Origin: Parietaria judaica
Lineage: Eukaryota > Streptophyta > Magnoliopsida > Rosales > Urticaceae
Direction of reading: 5' to 3'
NCBI GenBank assembly: GCA_954871525.1
Contig: OX940869.1
Location: 16,954,001 to 17,018,000 of the forward strand
DNA: 64,000 nucleotides
The notes beneath the pieces were generated by a model. The model had not been told where the DNA came from and did not search any database. It saw nothing but the letters and a program-made list of their open reading frames with translations. The translations under genes and the position numbers were made by a program. Position 1 is the stretch's first letter. The number at the start of each line of letters is the position of its first letter. Shown one piece after another: positions 56,788 through 64,000 of this stretch.

Positions 56788-57624
56788 ATGTCGAATCCTA
56801 TCATGTCACTGCTTTCGAACAACACTCTCGCCGGAAGTAACTTTCCAAAATGGAAGAGCAACATAAATATTGTCTTGATCAGTGAAAACATACGTTTTGT
56901 TCTCACCGATGAATGTCCCCCTGCACCGGCTGCTAACAGCGCCAGAGGTGTAAAGGAACTCTATGACTCTTGGATTCATGCAAACAATCGTGCTAAGGCA
57001 TATATGCTGGCTAGCATGTCTGATTCACTGAGAGTCAAGCTAGAGGGAAAGGACGCTGCTTATGATATCATGGAATCTCTCCAAGGAATGTATGGAAAGC
57101 AGTCTGAGCAAGCTCAACATGAAGCGACTCGTCGCTACATGAATGCCAAAATGAAACCAGGGACATATGTTCGTGACCATGTCATGAGTATGACCAATTG
57201 GTTTAATGAGGCTGAGCTGCATGGGGCCGTGGTGGATGAGAAATCTCAGATCAGCATCATTCTTAACTCGCTGTCACCTGAGTTCGTTCCATTCACCAGC
57301 AACTACATTATGAACAAACTGAAATATGGTTTGACACAGTTAATTAATGAGTTGCAAACCTTTGATGACATCTCGGGTTTGGTCAAGAAAAAATCTGAAT
57401 TGAACGTGATGTTCAAGAAAGGATCTTCTTCCAAAAACTCGAAGATGAAGAAAAGGCCCAGTCCTAAGAAGAAATGGGGGAAGAATTTCCAGCCAAAGAC
57501 AGAAAGCAAGAAAGCTGCTGAGAAAGGAAGATGCTTCCTTTGCAAGGAAAAGGGACATTGGAAAAGAGATTGTCCCAAATTCCATAATGAAAAGAAGAAT
57601 GAAACCGGTGAGTGTCTCACCTGA
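56788..57624 (+). CDS. Gag of the long-LTR Copia
   Basis: 278 residues, intact. Capsid of UBN2/Copia type (FPKWKSNINIVLISENIRFV, LQGMYGKQSEQAQHEATRRY, MNAKMKPGTYVRDHVMSMTN), a Lys-rich stretch (residues 205-245) and zinc knuckle C249-x2-C252-x4-H257-x4-C262. It packages element RNA. A GTGAGT donor-like site (57608) lies 15 bp before the stop, and a T-rich acceptor-like TTTTTCAG ends at 57708. Removing that intron would replace the last residues and reach another stop soon after. Confidence 0.92.
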   Translation: MSNPIMSLLSNNTLAGSNFPKWKSNINIVLISENIRFVLTDECPPAPAANSARGVKELYDSWIHANNRAKAYMLASMSDSLRVKLEGKDAAYDIMESLQGMYGKQSEQAQHEATRRYMNAKMKPGTYVRDHVMSMTNWFNEAELHGAVVDEKSQISIILNSLSPEFVPFTSNYIMNKLKYGLTQLINELQTFDDISGLVKKKSELNVMFKKGSSSKNSKMKKRPSPKKKWGKNFQPKTESKKAAEKGRCFLCKEKGHWKRDCPKFHNEKKNETGECLT

Positions 57625-58039
57625 TAAGTTACTTATCACACATTTGTTTTAGAAAGTCTTTTCTCCAAAGATCTAAAACTGAAACATGTGACATTCTTTG
57701 TTTTTCAGCAGCAGCTAAGGAGTGATTGCCGGAAGTCGTCCGAGAGTCTCAGAGATACATAATGGCGCAATAAAGAGGCTCATTTTTTATTTATTTACTC
57801 ATTTATTTAATGTAAGGATCTCATGAAAGGCGATTTGAAAACCTTTCAATTTTTATTTTAAACAATCTTCATTATTCTTAAATAAAATTTATTTTTGATC
57901 CTATGCAATATTGAGTAAATATCTGAGTTCTTTAAACCTTTTATCAAAAGGGTTGATCATAGTGATGATAACACTATGATGGAAATTAAAGACAATACTT
58001 AAGTAATTGCTGAACCAAGTGACATGATGTCACAAGTAT
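57625..58039 (+). other. Spacer in place of protease and integrase
   Basis: 415 bp, AT-rich, with no trace of protease or integrase motifs. The real internal deletion is about 2 kb relative to complete Copia elements. Confidence 0.7.
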
Positions 58040-59776
58040 TTGTCAACAGTGTCTGTTGATGAAGAGAGTGCAGAAACCACGGTCCCAAATCAGAACCAAG
58101 GGGTACTCAGACGTAGTGGGAGGTTCAAAAGACCAGTTGAACGCTACGAGCACACCCAGTTGGAATTTCACCTAGCTGTCACAGACACTAGCGTTGAAGA
58201 TCCCATAGGCTACAAGCAAGCTATGGTTGATCCTGATAAGGGGGAATGGCAGGAAGCCATGAACCAAGAAATAGAATCAATGGATTCTAATGAAGTCTGG
58301 GAACTTGTAGACTTACCGGATGGCTTCAAAACCATTGGCTGTAAGTGGGTATACAAGCGAAAGAGAGGAGTGGACGGGAAGGTTGAAACCTTCAAGGCTA
58401 GACTAGTGGCAAAGGGTTTTACCCAGAGGGAAGGTATGGATTTCGATGAGACCTTCGCTCCAGTCGCTAAGTACAAGTCCATCCGGATTCTCATGGCCAT
58501 AGCCTATAGTCTCAATTACGAGATTTGGCAGATGGACGTCAAAACCGCCTTCCTGAACGGGTACATTGACGAAAACATCTATATGGACCAACCAGAAGGG
58601 TTCGTGCAACAGGGTCAAGAAGGGAAGGTTTGCAGATTACTTAAATCCATTTATGGATTGAAGTAAGCTTCCAGATCCTGGAATCTAAGGTTCAATGAAA
58701 CCATCAAAACCTATGGATTCATTCAAAACGTCACTGAGGCCTGCATCTATAAACTCAATGACGAAACCGTGGAAGTTTTTCTTGTTCTGTACGTCGACGA
58801 TATTCTTCTCATTGGAAACAGTGTGAAGAAATTATCGGACGTAAAGGCGTGGCTATCTACGCAATTCCAAATGAAGGACATGGGAGAAGCCAGTTATATT
58901 CTTGGGATCCGTATTTTCAGGGATCGCAACAACAGGCTTTTAGCCTTATCTCAAGCAGCTTACATTGATAAGGTGCTTGAACGTTTTGCAATGGCAAACT
59001 CCAAGGGAGGTAATTTACCGACCAGACATGGAGTGTTCCTCAGCAGGAAACAATGCCCAACTTCTCCGGAAGAGCAAGATGTGATGAGGCGAATACCCTA
59101 TGCTTCAGCAGTGGGAAGTCGGATGTACTCTATGCAGTGTACTAGGCCAGACATCTGTTACGCTGTGGGAATTGTTAGCAGATACCAATCCAACCCTGGA
59201 ATGGCTCACTGGACAGCAGTGAAGAACATTCTCAAGTATCTTCGGAGAACGAGAGACTATATGTTAGTGTTTTCAGGATCAGAACTGAATCCACTAGGAT
59301 ACACTGATTCAGACTTTATGTCTGATAGAGACGCGAGAAAATCAACGTCGGTAGCGGTGTACACCCTTGCTGGTGGAGCGATATTCTGGAGAAGCGTAAA
59401 GCAATCCTGTATCGCAGATTCCACAATGGAAGCTGAATACGTGGCAGCTTGTGAGCCAGCCAAAGAATCAGTTTGGCTCAAGAATTTCTACATAGAACTG
59501 GGAGTTGTTCCAGATGTAGATGGGCCCCAAACACTATACTGTGACAACAGTGGTGCGGTGACAAATTCTAAAGAGCCCAGAGACCATAACAAGGCGAAAC
59601 ATATAGAACGTAAATACCATCTCATAAGAGAAATAGTGCGTCGTTGCGACGTGAGGTTTGTGAAAATAGCTTCGGAAGACAATCTGGCTGATCCATTCAC
59701 CAAAACGTTGCCAGAGAAAATATTCAGGAGGCATCTGGAAAGTATGGGTCTGAAAGACATGGGTCATCTTCTTTAA
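58040..59776 (+). pseudogene. RT - RNase H of the long-LTR Copia, one nonsense codon
   Basis: The first codons are the integrase C-terminal tail (LRRSGRFKRPVERYE). RT follows from about 58230 (WQEAMNQEIESMDSNEVWEL, KARLVAKGFTQREGMDFDET, QMDVKTAFLNG). A TAA at 58663-58665 stands where the family has the Q codon of GLKQA; the phase continues with ASRSWN. YVDDILLIG lies near 58790. RNase H has GYTDSDFMSDRDARKSTS and MEAEYVAACEPAKE, and the frame ends at 59776, 15 bp before the 3' LTR. The CAA-to-TAA change is a single transition. Confidence 0.93.
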
Positions 59777-59780
59777 GTAC

Positions 59781-59791
59781 AAGTGGGAGAT
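59781..59791 (+). other. Polypurine tract of the long-LTR Copia
   Basis: AAGTGGGAGAT directly before the LTR start at 59792. Confidence 0.85.
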
Positions 59792-62556
59792 TGTTGGACA
59801 TATGTGTCCTTAAACAAGATATTTTATCCATTTGTAAAAGATTATGACAAGTCGTTGAATAAAGATGATGCTTATTATGATAATCTTATTATAGTTTCTG
59901 GTAGAGTAAAATAGAATGTTTGATTCCTTAGTTCATAAAGGATGCAATTATGTTATTATTGTCACAACATAGTCAATGTGAGGAAGAATTAATAATCATA
60001 ATAAATGAACTTAAAATGTCCGTGACCTGATCAACTGGGTGGGAGCCCATTAATCGTATAAGGTCATTAATGTGACTAAGTGACAATCCTATTCTGGATT
60101 TTGTGTGTGTCACACTCACTAGAAGTGCATTAAGTATGAAGTGTCTTCATACTAGACTGGACCTGACTTAAACTCCGGAAGTTATCATATAAGACCGTCA
60201 CTGATAAATTGGAGTTGAGTCACTAGTAGATGATCAAATGGATATTCGATCTAAGTCCTGAGTGATCTTGAGTCCAAGCTGCTGACTTGATTGTTCTTTG
60301 ATTTAACCGTTAAAGAACACGAAATATTACCGCTGTTCCCAACACTATTATTTTGGGAACATGATAGTCAGCAGTAAGGGTAGCTTGGTCATAGACATGG
60401 GCATCACACAGCTCTCTTCAGAGTGATGATGATTCCCTTGATTGTCGGTGGTGAGAAGTGAGAGGTACCCGTGCGCAACTTATGAATCGAAACCATAAGT
60501 GGGTCACTCATAATATTACTGACTGAGTCAAGGATGAAAATGCAATGAGGGGCATAACGGTAGAAACCGCATGCTCGTGTGTGGATCATCAAGTGAAAGA
60601 TCAATAACCCGAATTTGATTGTATCAATGGACACCCTGCTGTTATAAAGGGAATAATATATACCGTATCACTAAAGAGTGCAGCCTCGGGTCTATAGTGG
60701 AATCACTTTGAGGTTTGACGAAATACTAGCAGTTCGTTGGAGCTTAAGTGATACGGGTCCATGGTCCCCAGGATAGCCCCGTAACGGATGATACGTACGT
60801 GATTAAAATACATTCTGGATAATGTTTAATCATTTGGCTAGACTTATAAAACTGAAAGGTCTGTAGCAGACGTCAGATAGTTTTATCGTTAGCGTGGCAA
60901 AAGTACCATATTTTGGTACACAAAATTAACTGATAAAAGAAAGTTAGAATTTATATTTTCTATCAGCACCATGTTGTTGGAAATTAAATTCTAAGCAACT
61001 TTTCTTTTTGAACCGAGTCATTTCGACTTACGGTTAGTGATTTATGGATTTTCTAAGTTTATGATCGGTTCGATAAACTTTGAAATTAAATCACATGTCA
61101 CGAATTTAAATGATGGTGTGGCACCATGACATTTTAATGTGTGATATTGAGATCAGGAAATATTAATATAATTTAATTATTTGGATTTAATTATTAATAT
61201 GTTATTAATAATTAATTAATAATTAATTGAATTATATTAATAAATAAAAATATATTTTTATACATTGTTACATGTGTAAATTCGAATTAGGGTTTGGTGA
61301 TAAGAAACCCTAGCTAAATTCGAATCCATGAATTGAAGATTTTTATTTTTGCGGCATAAGTACCTATTGTTTGGTATTTTGGCAAAAACCCTAAAATCAA
61401 TTTAATCCATTGGATCGGTTGTGATTTAATATCAACCGTTGGATTGAGATAATTGATTTGAAACCTAATGTAATTCGAAATTGAAACTTGGTGACCAAGG
61501 TTAGGTATTTCGAATTTGCTTAATTAATTATGTCCGTTGGATCGGTTTTGAGATTTAATCTTTAACTGTCGGATTAGAAATTAATTAATATTATATATAT
61601 GATATATAATTCGAATAATATTGTGGATAAGAGTTCGAATTAGGGTTTTGTAAAATCCTAGGGTATTTGACTTTATCCCTAATTGATTTGATGATCCATT
61701 GGATTGGTTTAAGATTTATTTTTAACCATTGGATCTAGATAATCATCATCAAATTCGAATATATATATATATATAATATAATTCGAATATTTATAATATG
61801 ATGATAAGATTAAATTTTTTGATCTTATCTTGTATTATTATTTAATTAAATCCCTGATTAATTATATCCATTGGATTTAGATGAGATTGAATCTGGACCA
61901 TTGGATTGAAATAATTAATTATATTTAATTAATAGAATTCGAATAATGGGAGGGAAAATCTCCAATTCGGTTACGGTTTGAGCCTATAAATAGGAGGCTC
62001 ATTCTACACATTTTCACACCTTTCCCCAGAGAAAAATTCGAACTCTCCCTCTCCCTCAGGGTCTGCGAATTTTCTCTCTGATCTCTCTTTTCTGGTTCGG
62101 TTTAGGAGACTATTTCTCCGGAAACTTAAAAAGAACCATCAGTTAAAATTTTGCGACGGAGTCTTGCCGGCGAAGCCCACGCTTCGGTACAAGGAATCCA
62201 GAAGAATATCCCGGAAGATCACGGGAGTTTCCCTCAGCACTGGCGGAGCCTTGCCCGATTCAAAACGCGCAGCCGGAAGTCGTCAATTGAGGTACGGCCT
62301 TATGCATTGGGTTAATAAATGCAACCATTTACTGCTTTCTATTTATTTCCTATTATGACTAGATTATTAATAATGATTTATGAATATTAAATTACATAAT
62401 ATTTATCAGATCTTGGGATATGGACATTATCCGATATTCGGACCGTTGTACGGATAACAAGTTTTCCGCTTTAAAATAATTTTTAAATGTTACCCGGACG
62501 GTCTAGAGGTACAATTCGTGATAATTTTCAAGGAATCCGAGACGTGATTCCTAACA
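59792..62556 (+). repeat. Shared central LTR of the tandem Copia (2765 bp)
   Basis: Near-identical to 52154-54914 with scattered single-base changes and a longer AT microsatellite (near 61760). It is 3' LTR for unit 1 and 5' LTR for unit 2. Confidence 0.95.
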
Positions 62557-64000
62557 ATTGGTATCAGAGCCAAGTTTCAAGGATAAATAATTACGTAATT
62601 TAATTAATGGGTTTGAGAACGAATTATTTGATGAATAAAATTAATTATTTAAAATTGAAATTTTGAATTTCTAGATATTTTAAATATTAATTTAAAATAA
62701 GAAAATTACCCGACCCGAAAAATCGGACTGGGTAGTTGGACCGGGCTGCCTTGGCAGCCCAGCCCGAGAATTCCGCAGCAAGCAGGGGCTACCGCTGCAG
62801 CCCCAGGGAATTCGCAAGGGCCAGGCCCACGAGCAAGGCCCTCGCCAAGGCCAATCGGCCAGGCCAAGGGCACCCGTGTGGGCCTGGCGGGCTGGCCGCA
62901 GGCCACGCTGCCTGGCAGCGGATTGGGCTTGCAGGCCCAGCCCGAAGTGCCAGGGCAATGCCCTGGCCTACCCGTGGGCTTCCCTGCCCATTCCACGGTC
63001 ATGTGGGCCCGGGCTTAAGCCCGGAGGGCCCACGTGCAACTTTTTTTTTATATGGGTCGGATTTTTAATTCGACCAGGATCCCGTGGATTAATTATTAAT
63101 TATGAAATTAATATTTATGAATTAAAATTAATTATGATTAATTAATATGAATTAAAATATGGATGTTATTTCCGGATAAATAACATTGTCTTATTTTAAT
63201 TAATTCATAAAATTAAATATGGATGTTATTTAATAATTAAATAACATTGTCTTATTTAATAAATTAAAATATGGATGATAATATTCGAAGAATAATATCA
63301 TTGTCTTATTTTAATATTTCATAAATAATTATTAAAGGGCATTAAAATGTTTAATGATAATTCTTAGAGAATAAGTATCATTAATTATGAATATTCATCA
63401 TAGATATAATTTGATATAACCTATTTTCATAACCCTTAAACATAGTGTCTATGTTTAGATCATTATTAATATGTCTATATAGGATAGATATAAATAATAA
63501 AGAGTAAATGTAAAAATGTTAATTATTAGTCGGAAAAATTTCAAACGTACAATCTTGCCTAAGGAAGAGGGAATCAAAAGTGGGGCCGGTTCACCATCCA
63601 CTTCTGGGTGACCGGTTAGGACCCCTCCCATCGACCTGGAGAGCGTACGTTTTGATCTATCACTACCGACGAGATAATAAACACATTTTTAGGGCTTATT
63701 TTAAAATTACGTGTCGTAATAAATGAAGCCAAAATATAAACTTTTAATGTGTCATTAATAGACAGTTTATATAATAAGTTTTTATAACTTAGTAATTAAA
63801 AACGTTATTTCCTAGAAACAATGGCAAGTATAGAATAAAACAAAGGTCTCCATTATTACTGTCACAAGGTCTGCTAACCACACCGTCTCGAGTCACCCTA
63901 GTGTGTCCATTCCCTAAGGAAGGTGTGCTTGTGGGAGGTTTGACACCGTGATAGTTCCAAAAGAATATGGGGACGGAGGAATCTTGGAAATGGACCGCGA
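62557..64000 (+). mobile_element. Long-LTR Copia unit 2: second internal region, cut by the window end
   Basis: Starts with the primer site and follows 54915-56362 base for base, with few changes (for example an 18-bp difference in the GC-rich block near 62825). It has the same GC-rich palindrome, hairpin array and the first motif copies. Gag would start at about 64430, outside the window. Confidence 0.93.

Larger units (their letters stand above)
52154..59791 (+). mobile_element. Long-LTR Copia element, unit 1: 5' LTR plus internal region
   Basis: LTR 52154-54914, primer site, long leader, gag, RT-RNase H, polypurine tract, then LTR 59792-62556. The RT wording (LYVDDILLIGNS) suggests the Angela/Tork group of Copia. 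Protease and integrase are absent, so it is non-autonomous. 5 bp before it are GGTTA (52149-52153); the matching duplication would be beyond 64000. Confidence 0.92.

Overview
This window is plant nuclear DNA, almost certainly from a eudicot. It holds one spliced host gene with short AT-rich introns, surrounded by nested transposable elements. The host gene, on the minus strand at 28461-31296, is a complete eight-exon cytochrome P450 of the CYP85A family (brassinosteroid C-6 oxidase). All splice junctions are GT-AG and the product is 464 residues. I see no other host gene I can defend, and no rRNA, tRNA or CRISPR array.

Layout, left to right. 1-1144 is the tail and terminal LTR of a Gypsy element inserted into an internally deleted, minus-strand Copia copy (1145-3703). 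4698-19347 is a complete but mutated Gypsy element of Tat type, 14.65 kb, flanked by TGAAG. It has a 10-bp-period minisatellite leader, gag, protease, RT, two RNase H domains, integrase, a central polypurine tract, a 114-bp tandem array and an antisense spliced gene. 19721-20799 is a non-autonomous DNA element with long inverted repeats. 21951-28094 is a very young Copia element on the minus strand, with LTRs that differ only in one T-run and ACATC duplications. It ends about 370 bp beyond the CYP85A stop codon. Upstream of CYP85A lie a 2.1-kb inverted-repeat element (32721-34832), a hAT-type MITE (34971-35521, AATAGTAC duplication) and a damaged hAT element with transposase remnants (37779-40871, GTAAAGCT duplication). 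41-50 kb is mostly AT-rich and unrecognised, with relics and a 469-bp MITE at 48167-48635.

The last 12 kb is a Copia element with unusually long LTRs (about 2.76 kb) arranged LTR - internal - LTR - internal, so two units share the central LTR. Its internal region keeps an intact gag and an RT-RNase H, but lacks protease and integrase. It sits inside a CACTA-like end, which in turn sits inside an older Copia relic.

The most interesting material is structural and non-coding. Both Copia families carry arrays of tandem hairpins in their leaders, and the stem bases change together between copies while the flanks or loops stay constant. This suggests selected RNA structures, for example for packaging, dimerisation or translation. 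The Gypsy element adds an antisense gene whose two introns both restore the reading frame, and a 3' LTR altered by a foldback-like duplication that has lost the TATA region.
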